64,000 nucleotides of DNA from NCBI RefSeq assembly GCF_002999335.1, contig NW_020312136.1, positions 62,001 through 126,000 on the forward strand, in the 5' to 3' direction. Each line of letters begins with the position of its first letter. Within the stretch, counting starts at the first letter, position 1. This DNA is from Cyclospora cayetanensis. Lineage: Eukaryota > Apicomplexa > Conoidasida > Eucoccidiorida > Eimeriidae. Positions 47,803 through 58,215 of the stretch are shown here, piece after piece. The position numbers were made by a program, and so were the translations under genes. The notes under the pieces were generated by a model that did no database searches, was not told the DNA's origin, and saw only the letters and a list, made by a program, of their open reading frames with translations.

Positions 47803-50800
47803 GAGCCTGCTTGCGGACTCGGAAGGGCGCGAGGGGGCCTTCTAAAGCCCACCTTGTCGGGCATCGAATGATTGAAAAAGAAGAGCCTTCCTGCATGCTG
47901 ACTAGATTCTGACAGAACTGCAACAAAATGGGCCTAGGTACAGTTGCTGTTCAAGGTGTCGTGCATCTGCAACCAGAGTGGAACCTGCAGCTATGTGTGC
48001 TGCTCGGCGGCAAATGTATCCGCCACGGATAACGGAATGATTAGTATATTTGTATTGCGTTGTGTTGTGTGTATGACAGTATATTTACATCTATAGACGC
48101 TTGAGTTCCTTTCACATGTACCCACGCAAAGAAGTCCGGCTCATTTGCTTTTCTGGTCAGTCTTGTTTCCCTTTTATGCTGGATTGCTGCTTGTTTGGAG
48201 AGGATGAAACGTGCACACCCCAAACTTAGGACGAAGATCTTTTAATTAGCTGAGAGCAGGTGGCACATGATCGCCGCCTTCAGTGCATGTTCACTGAGGA
48301 AGTGAGGCGATACAAACGTAGAGGCGTTTCCCTAGGCTTAGTTATGGTTACTTATGCTTCTACAGCTTGACCAAATGCACATAGTCTCCCTTAATTTCAA
48401 TCAGAGTTGCAATACTTTTTTCTCGTCCATTGTACATTGGAGATTTTTTCAGATGAAGCTCTTCATTAAAATTTACACTCGCGCGGGCCTTCACGACCTC
48501 AGACTATTCTTGAGGCGAACGTAATGAACGTACAAGACCTGACTGCAGCTAAGGCTCGAAGCTACACATATGATGGGATTTATGCGTTATGAAGGGGAAT
48601 AAGTGCTTCGAGATATCACGATATCTGACCTCTAGCAGTTCCTGAATGAAGAGGATTGCATCACTTCCAAGACGTACCGATGAGGTTGACGAAAGGAGAA
48701 GGCAAAGCTCCTTGCATGATTGGCTTCTGACCAAAGCCTTCAGAGCTGCTTCCCTGGCTGTATTATTGTTTCCCGCTGGCTACCCTTCCGAAGAAGAACA
48801 GCTTCCATGAAGGGAGATGAAAGCAGAGCGCATGAAGGTATACAAATTTCTCCAAAGCTGTTTGCAAAGGCCTTGGCATAGGATGAGCAAGCTGTGTGAT
48901 AGACGCTATGGGTGAAATGTCAAGTAGGGGAAATAATAACAATTTCTGCGATAGAAGGGATAGCTGGGTAGTCGAGAGAGGGTGAGTCAGAGAGTCGCTT
49001 GAAGGGTAATTGGTGAGAAATTCTGGGTGCTGGGAAATATACTATCTGGATTTTCTGTTTAAGGCTACATGAAGGTTTACTTATTCTCGGTTACGATCTT
49101 TATTGGCACCTCAAAGTAGGAGGAGATGTACACTGGGAGGAGGCAGAGGAAAGAACTGTAAACAAAATTCAAGAATCGAAATGTGTCTAGCCAACGGGTA
49201 GAAGACCATTAATCTCCATGGCCAGAATCGACGGTGTACTCGACATTAAAGTGTTTCTCTCTAAAGCTTAAGCGTACTCTTAGCCTATACAAGTACGAAC
49301 TTCAGATGGATATTAGTGCCACGCAAACAGTTTTGTTCGACAGACGAACCCTCTGTATCGATCGGGGCAGGTTCTTGAGCTTTCGTTATATACAACATGG
49401 ATTCGCCTCTAATTGCCTTGAATTTCGTCAGGTGGGCAGCTGCACTAAAAAATGTGATGGTATTTATGCATTGGTCTGCCTAGAAACCACTATATTGAAC
49501 AGCTAATCATATTTGAGTAAAGCTATGTGTAAAATAGACATGTTGCACACCATGAAGCAGATAAATTTGTGCACACACTTGGGGCTACAAGGGAATGGAG
49601 TGAGGTTGCATGCGAAGGGCTCTCGCAGGAGCCAAAGGGCAAAAAGGAGCAACGATAACAACGAGGGTACCCGTTCACTACCTCTTCCCCGGATTCCCCA
49701 GTAATACACATTGTGTCACTTGCCGTCGACCGGGATCTTCAATAGTGTTGGCATCAGTGCGTTCTAAATGAACAGCGGTACAGTCCCTGAGCCATTGTGT
49801 TAATTGTCGTTCTTGGCAGGCCTATTCCACTGGAGTACATCCACTACTGCGTTTTTAGTTGTTACCAGGAGTAAGTTCTCAAAACACACTGAGAAAGTTA
49901 AAAAGGGAATTGGGCTGTATATTGCACCTCTAGTCGTTCATAATAGAATAGGACAGCCCTACGCTCTAATAACCACGAGATTTTTACATCGCTAAGAACT
50001 GCTTACTTATCACCTGTCGTAAATATGAGCATGCTATCTAGCTTGACTCTAGAGTCCAGTAATACTGTGGCCGCTTAGTCGCAGTGTATAATACACACAC
50101 CAAATCCTTGGTTTGGGGGGTGGATGGGGGACAGTGCTGATGCAGCAAACTAGCTGCGTGCTCGAAGCAGTCTAGGAAAGCGTGCACATCTACTCCCCAG
50201 ACCAGCACTTACAATACAGCTTCACTACCGAGCTGAATGCGATTCTCACATGACTTCGTGATTGCGTTTAATCACAATTCTGTTCATTTTTGTAAGTTGA
50301 CCGACGTAGTCCCCTACCTGCTGTTCGTCCGGTGGAGATGACGCATGGATCTGTTCTTAATATCAGTGGCAATACACGATACTAGCCGTAATCACCTAAA
50401 GAAATACACAAAGAAAAGGAACAGGCGATCAGCAACAGGTTCAATGGTACTATTAGCGCCAGCAAAATGGTTTTTTCCATTAGTGAGACAAGACCAACGG
50501 CCGTAGCCCTTCATGGCAGAGGGTCAATAACACAAGAAACAATAAAAGTAATATCGAGCATTGTATATTGATACTCCTTCCCAGCATCCTGCCTGCTGCA
50601 TAGCTCGCTGCTGTATAAATGGACTAACGCTCCTACCTAGCTTCAAATGAAATTAACACAGCTTTTGTAGCAATATCATCCCAATTGCTAGCATGTATCA
50701 GGCCTAGATACACCTAAGCTTTTACTACTCTATAATTTTAAACTAACTGAAAACAAGTCTGTCGGGCTACTGTGGCGACCTATTTCAAGCCTCCATTCAC

Positions 50801-52448
50801 TATGCACAACGATGAGGATACAAGCTAGCTGTTGCCTTGCAAGTGGTACTGTATGCACTGCAAAATGTAAAGGCATAGCCATTCATTCAAAGAGACATAG
50901 CCTCTTAGATATGGTTGCTTCTTGAGAATAGTGTGTAGCTCAGGTCCTCCTTCCCTTTCCGCATGCCTTCTGATATGGCAGCCCCTGGGACTTGCTTTTT
51001 ACGTCATCAGTCTCTAGTGGCTAATCTTTACAAGTTTGGCTGGTCTCACAGCATTGAGATACTCCAAAACATATATCTTGGTGTATGTAGTCACAGCTTA
51101 CGCAGAAGCTGGTACTAATAAATGTAGCAAAACACACCTGCTACTTTTGACACTACATGGCGTATTGCTGAAAAACACCCAGGGGCTACAGCCCTCACCA
51201 ACCATCACACTACAAAACCCCTCTATAATAATAAAAGGGGAGAGGAGACTAGAGCACAGCTCGCTGCACAGCGATCGTCTAAAGGCCCTATCTTCACTGC
51301 ATGCGCTGAAACAGATATGTCGGTGCTTGTGATGGCAGGCGGGGGAGCTGACCTGAGACTGTAAAGCAATGTATGAAAGAAACAGCCGAATTTTTTATTG
51401 CTGACAAAGCAGAGGAGTTACGGACACTTGGTTTCAGGGAACTGAGAAACCGTTGAACGTTATCACAGTGCACAGGCAGTGTAGCAGGGGAGAAGGGGAA
51501 TCGAGTGTTATCAGTCTTCCACACGCTGGGAGAAGCCTGAGGGCATGCGGTGTCGTGAAGGACGAAGCACAACAAGACAGCTGGATCATGAAGGCCATAG
51601 GCTCACTAATAACTTGAGATTGACAGTAGTCGTAAACTCATTGACAGGAGACAGGTGGGGGTGAACTGAAGGGCGGGCCTTGCCTCATGACAGGTCCAGA
51701 GGATCGAAGCGGCACTTCTTTCAAAACTAACTCAATGCTGCTTTTTCGTGCGTTGCATCCTATTCGTCGTATTGCCCCCCTCTCTTGTTTCGCTTGTGTT
51801 CCGCGGTTATTTCTCACAAGGCCACCACAGCTCGTCCCACGGCAGTATCTCCCAGTTATTAGTGCAACCTGTAATATCGATCAGTGTTAATCTTGGTGGC
51901 AGTCCGCGCAAACATGTGCGCAGATTTCTTATAGAGCTAATAGACCCCCGCACATGGGACCTAGAAGCTAACGCTTCACACAGGTCGTGCTTCATCTCCA
52001 CTCAAATCACCTGCGCTATGTTCTTAGAGGCATTATTCGTTAATACGTTTGGCAGACATTAGTTGACAGAGTAGCAGCTACCGATAGTGCACCTTGCATG
52101 GACATCCACTTAGACTACCGTTGTATCGGAGCTGGTCGCACCAGCAGTCTTCCTTTTCGGCTCCTCTTCGCCTTTTATCTGTTCTTGACCCTAGGAAATG
52201 AGGAAGTGTTTCTTGGCACCCTCACACACATATCGATTCTTTGATTGGGTTGAATGAATGAAGTGTGGACGGTTGCCTTTTATCAAACAATTCTATGTTT
52301 TAGACTGCCAAATTAATACGGCACCCAGCCGACGTCAAATACTGACCTCCAAAGCGGTGCTTTTACCAACTTCCCATGTATTTTAACATACTATTTCGAT
52401 TCCTTTCATTAAGCCTGGAATTTACAATACATACTGGAGCATCCTAAG
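47803..52448. other. Sparse stretch without a supported gene
   Basis: 4.6 kb of AT-richer DNA with short frames only. It may hold the 5' exons of the gene whose end lies at 52.45-52.95 kb. No RNA gene or repeat was recognised. Confidence 0.4.
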
Positions 52449-52949
52449 TAAATTCTGGAGTGGCCAACTCGGAGACAGCCGGACCCCAAAGAAGTGAGCG
52501 CAAGGAGTTACAACAAACTAAGGAACAAAACAAAGATATATGATGCAGAACAAATCAGAATCGTCATGAAAAATTCTCCTGTCACTGCTTCAGCGACCAC
52601 CGCTGCACTCAAAGCAAAACTTGCAGAGGCAGCAAACCGGCAAATACAGGGAAGCATGCATCGGTGTCGCTTTCAGGTCACTGAAGTTCTCATTCCGGTG
52701 AAGAAGTTTGAATATCGCTTTAACTCAACCTGCTGCCCAAGCACGAAAGGAGACGAACAAATAACAAGCATAGACAAGTACAGATTCCTTAATCCTTTGC
52801 TTTTTGGTTAGCATCCTCAAATGTACTTATCTTCCATGTAGGAGAAGCATCATCCGCACCCTAAAGAGTGCTGCCAGCGCAAGTTGCGCCTTAAATGCCA
52901 ATACACGTACAAGCTTAACAGGGGAAAGGACCGGCAGATGACAAGCTGA
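52449..52949 (+). CDS. Hypothetical basic Cys-containing protein, last three exons
   Basis: Exons about 52449-52493 (ends AAGAA|GTGAGC, phase 1), 52594-52676 (after ACTGCTTCAG, ends TTTCAG|GTCACT, phase 0) and 52842-52949 (after ATCTTCCATGTAG, ends TGA). All phases agree. The middle exon is a helix (ALKAKLAEAANRQIQGSM). The last is basic with a Cys pair (HHPHPKECCQRKLRLKCQYT). The start and upstream exons were not found. The stop lies 16 bp from the stop of the converging HAD phosphatase gene. No family recognised. Confidence 0.5.
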
Positions 52950-52965
52950 TAGACGGACTTGCTCC

Positions 52966-53994
52966 TTATTCTTTCTGGTCCCCGTTCACTTTGCTTGCTC
53001 CTGGATAGTACCCTAGCTGTTGAATCTCCTTGACAACAGCGAGGAGCGCACCCTGACTGCTGTCAACGGTCACAAAGTCCGCGGCATTCTTCACCACTGG
53101 CATCGCGTTTCCAACAGCTACCGCAGTGCCTGCGACGCTAAACATTGACAAATCGTTTTCTGCGTCCCCCATTACCAGCACTTCCTCTGGAGAAAGCCCT
53201 AGGGCCTGGCAGAGGGCAATAACGCCGCTGCCTTTAGAAAAACCTTTGCGGTGTGCCCCTAAGGCATTCGAGCGCCACTTTGTGAACTCGAGCTCTCCCT
53301 CAAATTGCTGTTCTAGCACAGACCTTGCTTCATCAATTAGAGCAGAGTCAGCGTGAACAGAAAGTGCGTAGTAGGGAGTCATCTCTTCTTCAGCATATTC
53401 AGATTCGTGAGTTTTCATGGCAGATTCTGTTTGTGGCATTTCCGCAATCCGTGGGTTTAGTATGGCTTCTTCTTTCGATATTTTTTCGTACTCAAAAGAC
53501 GAAAAACCATGGCGTTTAAAGGCTTCGACAAGTCTTTCGTGAAGGTCTTTGCTGAATGGCCCGTCATGCACAATCTCGCCATTTTCGCCCACAACAAATG
53601 CGCCGTTCATAAAAATACCAGGTGTTAGTAGGCTTTTAGCGCTGCCATCTTCGGCATCGCTGGAGCCGTTGAAACTGCTTGCTGAGAGCCCCATAGCATG
53701 TTCGCCAATGGCGCGTTTAATGTTGCTTGGCCCTCTGCCAGTGGAGAAGCCACATTGAATGCCAAGTTTTCTAGCCAGGAGTATACCCCGAATATTCTCT
53801 TCAACGAACCGGCCTTGTTCCCCTGTCAGAGTCCCGTCAAAGTCTGACAGGATCAATCGGATGGGACGCGGGGGAGGCGGCAGAGAAACTGGCTTCTCCA
53901 GATGTTCCAGGATTGCTTCTGAATTTGGTGATATAGCTGCTGCAAATACGGGCAGAAGCAGGAAAAGTACAAGAGAGATCCGGGGAGGCTCCAT
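52966..53994 (-). CDS. Secreted or endomembrane Cof-type HAD-superfamily phosphatase (HAD-IIB)
   Basis: A single-exon 342-aa protein. Motif I is SDFDGTLTG (nucleophile Asp 51, acid/base Asp 53), motif II STGRG (Ser 84/Thr 85), motif III the Lys in HRKGFSKG (about 250/254), and motif IV GDAENDLSMF (Asp 277 and 281). These are the complete catalytic set of Cof-like phosphatases, which hydrolyse sugar phosphates and other small phosphate esters with Mg2+. The N-terminus (ISLVLFLLLPVFAAA) is a good signal peptide, so it should enter the secretory system, unusual for this mostly cytosolic family. The ATG at 53994 sits in ACAAAATGG-like context (AAAAATGG), matching coccidian start preference. The open frame upstream starts only with TTG. 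Substrate unknown. Confidence 0.88.
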   Translation of the reverse strand: MEPPRISLVLFLLLPVFAAAISPNSEAILEHLEKPVSLPPPPRPIRLILSDFDGTLTGEQGRFVEENIRGILLARKLGIQCGFSTGRGPSNIKRAIGEHAMGLSASSFNGSSDAEDGSAKSLLTPGIFMNGAFVVGENGEIVHDGPFSKDLHERLVEAFKRHGFSSFEYEKISKEEAILNPRIAEMPQTESAMKTHESEYAEEEMTPYYALSVHADSALIDEARSVLEQQFEGELEFTKWRSNALGAHRKGFSKGSGVIALCQALGLSPEEVLVMGDAENDLSMFSVAGTAVAVGNAMPVVKNAADFVTVDSSQGALLAVVKEIQQLGYYPGASKVNGDQKE

Positions 53995-54836
53995 TTTTGT
54001 GGAATCGGGCAATCGGACAAAAGGGAGGAAATCGACAAAGGGAAAGGAGAGTAGAATGCAGAAAGTCTCCAGTGCACAAGTCCTCCACAATAAAACCAAA
54101 ATCTAAACAGGGATCAAAAAACAATGGGCAAAAGGTGTGGAGGTACCGACGAGCTTGAGGAGACGGGCACACGAGTGCTTGGTGCAGCCTGGTAGTTGGT
54201 CCTAGGCACAAGAAAGACAGTGGATGGCCGCACCATTTAAATAAAACTTTTGTAGTCCATCTCTTAACCAAATCAAAAATTGTTAAGATTTCAATCATTC
54301 TGTGCTAACTTCAAATGACACTTTCCCTCCAGTGTGGGGAGCGAGTGGGGTCGCACTCCTGCTCGTCCTATTTTAAAACGGGCTGCAAGATGAAACGACG
54401 GAAGTAGATTCCAATTAAAAGAGGCTTTATGGATTTCTGTTTATAGATAATAGGCTTTTCGCCCCCCCAAAACTATTAAGTAGTGCTAGCAAGTTGTTTC
54501 CCTTTCGTCGTCTCGGTCGATTTATTGAATTGCAGCCGACTTCCCTATGTTGTTCCTTGCTTACGCTTTATCGTGTGAAGGCACTCAGCAGGCCCCCAAC
54601 AATCAAATCCATGAAAACAGTCGAGATGACTAACCGTGAACACGGCTGTTTACGCCAGTGCGAGGGTTTAGGACGTAGTGACGGCGTGCCCCTCTTGACT
54701 AGTCTTCAACACTTCGCTCCGCCACGGTCATTCGCTTGTTTCTTTCATAAGATCAAATCCCCCTGACCATAACCCCGAGAAGCTGGCTTGTGGTGCCCCT
54801 TTTCGCGGTCTTGCCTGTCCTACTTTTGCGTCTGTT
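53995..54836. other. Upstream region of the HAD gene and intergenic DNA
   Basis: No supported coding exon. It should hold the HAD gene's promoter and 5' UTR, but no motif was identified. Confidence 0.4.
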
Positions 54837-56310
54837 TCAACTGTGCTCTATGCTCTCACCACAGGCCTTGGGAGCATTCTGCGTATTCCCCAAAAGTTGT
54901 AGCAGTTCGCAGCAACCCCAAAAGCCTTGGGGCAAACGGATGTCTCTTTCTGTCTTCTCGGTTTGTGGAATAGCCCCCAATATCCCCGAAGTTCGCTTCC
55001 TTTTTGCTTCGCAGCCCCTACGCAGTTCGACGTTCTTTTCCTGGTCCTCCTCCAACTTTTTCTCTTTATGTCCATCCTGTTCTTTTTCTCTGTCCTTCTC
55101 ATTCCCATCCGTTGTCCCTTCCAGATCTTTCTTTGACCGAAGGACTGCCTGGCAACACTGCTGCATAGCAGCATCTAACGCTACTGTTTCTCTCTCTCTC
55201 AGTTTCTTGAATAACTTCAGGAACAGGTGGCGAGGCAAGCGCTTGGCCCCCAGGGTTTCCTTATAAGGAAGCGGCATGCCAAAGTCCAGCAGCTGGTAGC
55301 CTACAGCACGGCGCACAACGGGGCACACACCTGCAGAAAAAAGCACCTGCACTGGACTCTTCCACTGTTGCCAAAAAAATATACTCGAGTTATTCACGCG
55401 GCAAGCCGTTGATCATAGCTAGCACCGAGTCTGGAATGCAGAAAGATACAGCGAAAAAGAAAACAGCGCGAGAGACACTCAGACAACGACAGCCGCTCAC
55501 CAGCTGTGCGGAGGAGGAGGCGAACAGCTGCAATTTGCGCGGCGCCTGCGGAATCCGCATCAGTGAACGCTGTAAGGCTCGTGTATACCTGACCGACAGA
55601 CACTCCAATCTCTCCGGCCACAAGACAGAGGCCTTTGTAAGAGCTGCTGGGAGCCCCCACAATCGACGAAGAACCCAGGGAGGACAGAACCTCTGACAAA
55701 TCGGGGCCCGCTGCTCCTGGACCTTCTGAGGCTTCTGCTGTCGAGAATACTGCAGAAGCCTCTACCACTGTTTGGCGCGTGCTTGCGGTGTTGAGTTCGC
55801 GCTGGGGTTTAAGTGGTAGCAGCCGAAGTCTCTCCAAATCGCAGAGCCGCGTCCAAATCTCGAAGCTGTGCACCTTCACATCCGGTGCGCATAGATGATC
55901 CCTGCTCGAGCACTGCGTATTAGAAGTAGAGGACGAGGAACTGCTACCGCTTTCTGTATTATTTTCTTGTATTCGTGCAACGTTAGGGGGTCCCTGAAGC
56001 CCTAAGTGAGCGTCACGCAGGGTTCGCCTGTGGAGCGCTCTAAGGCACTTTGGTTAAACATCACACAGCAGATGCAAAACCTAAGAGCGCATTAGCTCAT
56101 CCCTTCTCAGACAGAAAAAGTTCGCTGCCTCTGTTTGCCGTCCCCTGTCCCATTCGTTATATATTCTATCTAGGCCTACTGCAGCGCTACTGGAATGCGC
56201 AGAAACTTTGCTTCTCCCCTTTAGTCCCTCTAAAAGCAAGCTCCCCAATTCATCAGGGAGCCTGTCGACCAGCCAAGGGAGACACAAGAAAGGCTTATGA
56301 GATTGAAACG
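54837..56310 (-). CDS. Hypothetical protein with a highly charged C-terminus, at least three exons
   Basis: Minus-strand exons: 56310-56180 (after an excellent acceptor TCCTCAATTGCAG; WLVDRLPDELGSLLLEGLKG), 56047-55501 and 55330-54837. The last intron (55331-55500) starts GTGAGC and ends TTTTTTCTGCAG in matching phase 1, joining LLLRTAG to VCPVVRRAVGYQLLDFG. The intron before it (56048-56179) is phase 0 but its acceptor CCAAAG is weak. The product has S-rich linkers, a helical middle and a lysine/glutamate-rich stretch (DREKEQDGHKEKKLEEDQEK) near the C-terminus, ending TGA. A possible first exon with ATG at 56499 has an ambiguous phase. No known domain was identified. Confidence 0.55.
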
Positions 56311-56626
56311 CTGCAATTGAGGACAGAAGATACAAGGAACACAGGAACAGGGATAAAGTTGAGCTGAACGATACAGGCTAGGGCGCACCTGTCTGACAGG
56401 CCTCCACAACCAGTTTTCCCCATGACGGCGCACACAGCCACCCAATACCTGACGATCACAGCAGCAAGCCTCATTTCCTAAAGTCTCTAAAGCACACATC
56501 GCTGGCTAAGAAAGAAGCAGCGTGAATGTCAAGCTAAATAGCTAGCTGGCTACTTGGTTCTTGCTATACCTCGAAGTGACTACCTATTCGGTGAGGTAGT
56601 GCACAGAATGGGGGCTAGTTAAATGG

Positions 56627-57369
56627 TTAGCGGAGAATGCCACAAGGAGCATGAGTAAATGCAAGAGCGTAGTTTGTAACCTCGTCGAAAGCCTTGTCAA
56701 CTGAGAAAAGAAAGTGCCTGGCCTTGCGCCTCAGACTTTTTGGGGCAGGCAGACGGCCAACTTCTGTATTCAGGAGAAGGCACATTCGCTCGAAGTGCAG
56801 TTTGGGAAGGAGCAAGACAGTCTGCTCCTGAGAAGAAGCACCTGCATGGGAGAGAACTCAAGCAGTGTACGAAACATTCGGCTGGCAAAGCGAAACACAC
56901 AAAAGAGAAGACCCGCATCCAGATAACGCAGCACAGGGAAAGGGTTAGTAGAAGAGGAAAAAACGAGCGTCATCGATTGCTGAATCCCGCATACCAGGAC
57001 CCCTCAGGTAAACAATCATCAAAGCAGATGCGAAGAAGACCAGGCTAGAAATCACTGACTGCTTGAATGATGGAAGGACTCTGCTACAGGCAAGAAGCCG
57101 GCGCGACAGAGGCGGGCGTAGGCACATGGAGACGCCTCGTGCGCCCAAGAGAAGGAACCTGAAGCATCAGCAGGAAACTGCCAGACCAACCAGTCAAAAT
57201 ATAAGTTGTAAGAATCACACTTGAAGGCACTGATAAGTTGCAACGACATAGTAGCCCTGCGCTGTCCCATGGGAGTGGAAGTGTTCCATTTTTCAAGATC
57301 TTTCGCAGCTTCAGGTTCCTGAACTCCGCGTAAGGCAGCCCTGAGATCTCTTCTTGCAGACCATCCCAT
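56627..57369 (-). CDS. Small hypothetical protein, two exons
   Basis: Exon 1 57369-57060 starts at ATG (AGAATGGG) and ends AGCA|GTCAGT in phase 1. Intron 56764-57059. Exon 2 56763-56627 begins after CCTGAATACAG and ends TAA. The 148-aa product is basic with aromatic-rich content (YNLYFDWLVWQFPADASG) and a basic segment (APKSLRRKARHFLFS). No signal peptide. The size and composition would suit an organellar or complex-subunit protein, but no family was recognised. The donor GTCAGT is the same hexamer used in the ApiAP2 gene. Confidence 0.5.
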
Positions 57370-57447
57370 TCTAAATTTTTTCTAATGAAGGGAAAGTATG
57401 GGGTGACGGGAAATATAAGAAATGCTACGTAGGGGAGAAAGTATTGG

Positions 57448-58215
57448 TTAGAAGTACTTGCCTTGGAATCCGCTTTGTGTTATTGCATCTGCAAGCTGTT
57501 CCTCGTCTGTCTGCTGCTCGACGGCGGGAAGATACGATAGAAAGGGATTGGCCTTAAGTATTGAAGATAGGATAGACAAAGGCACGTGGAAACAACTACA
57601 GCTACAGCAGAACGAACACCGGCATGCGTGATGACGCGCTGCAGTTATACTGGTGCCTCTTGCAACCCCCAGCAAACAGGATCCACACCCGTATATCTTG
57701 TTGCTAGTGACAATGCTGCGGCTCTTGCTGCGGCTCTTGCTGCTGCCCTCGTTGTTTGCTACAGTGTTCCTTCCACCATTGCTACTCCCATTGCCTCTGG
57801 GCAAGCCATCTAGAGCTCCTCGGTCTGCCCCTGAATCCTGAGGGAAGCTACTAACACTTGAAGGATCCACCGGAGTCTTGTGACATGAACAGCCGCAGCA
57901 GCAGCAACAGGCTCTAACGTCTGCTGTGGAGAGGGGAATGTCGGCACACATGTACATTCTACACACTATCAATGCGCTAACGCCGAATGAACGATTGTCT
58001 TGGCTCCTGCTGGGGCTGTAAGAGATAGAACACCTGATGGGCAGTCTTCTATGAGAATTTCCGTTCTTTGATCTTCTGCCCCTGGTCTTCTCCCTATCCT
58101 TTACTTCCGATGTGACATATCCTTCTTTCTCTTTGTGGCTGTCGCATGCAGGCGTGAAAATGAGGTGCAAAGTAAACAAAACGTTCATAGTTTTCCAGGC
58201 ATAGTATTCATTCAT
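57448..58215 (-). CDS. Hypothetical secreted Cys/Ser-rich protein
   Basis: An uninterrupted 255-codon frame from ATG 58215 to TAA. The N-terminus (MNVLFTLHLIFTPAC after nine residues) looks like a signal peptide. It is followed by a basic region, two cysteine clusters (ACCCCCGCSC near residue 105 and CRCSFCCSCSC near 200), an S/N/G-rich middle and an acidic helical tail (EQQTDEEQLADAITQSGF). The Cys clusters arise partly from CTG-type triplet repeats. An intron between them cannot be excluded. No family recognised. Confidence 0.45.
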   Translation of the reverse strand: MNEYYAWKTMNVLFTLHLIFTPACDSHKEKEGYVTSEVKDREKTRGRRSKNGNSHRRLPIRCSISYSPSRSQDNRSFGVSALIVCRMYMCADIPLSTADVRACCCCCGCSCHKTPVDPSSVSSFPQDSGADRGALDGLPRGNGSSNGGRNTVANNEGSSKSRSKSRSIVTSNKIYGCGSCLLGVARGTSITAARHHACRCSFCCSCSCFHVPLSILSSILKANPFLSYLPAVEQQTDEEQLADAITQSGFQGKYF

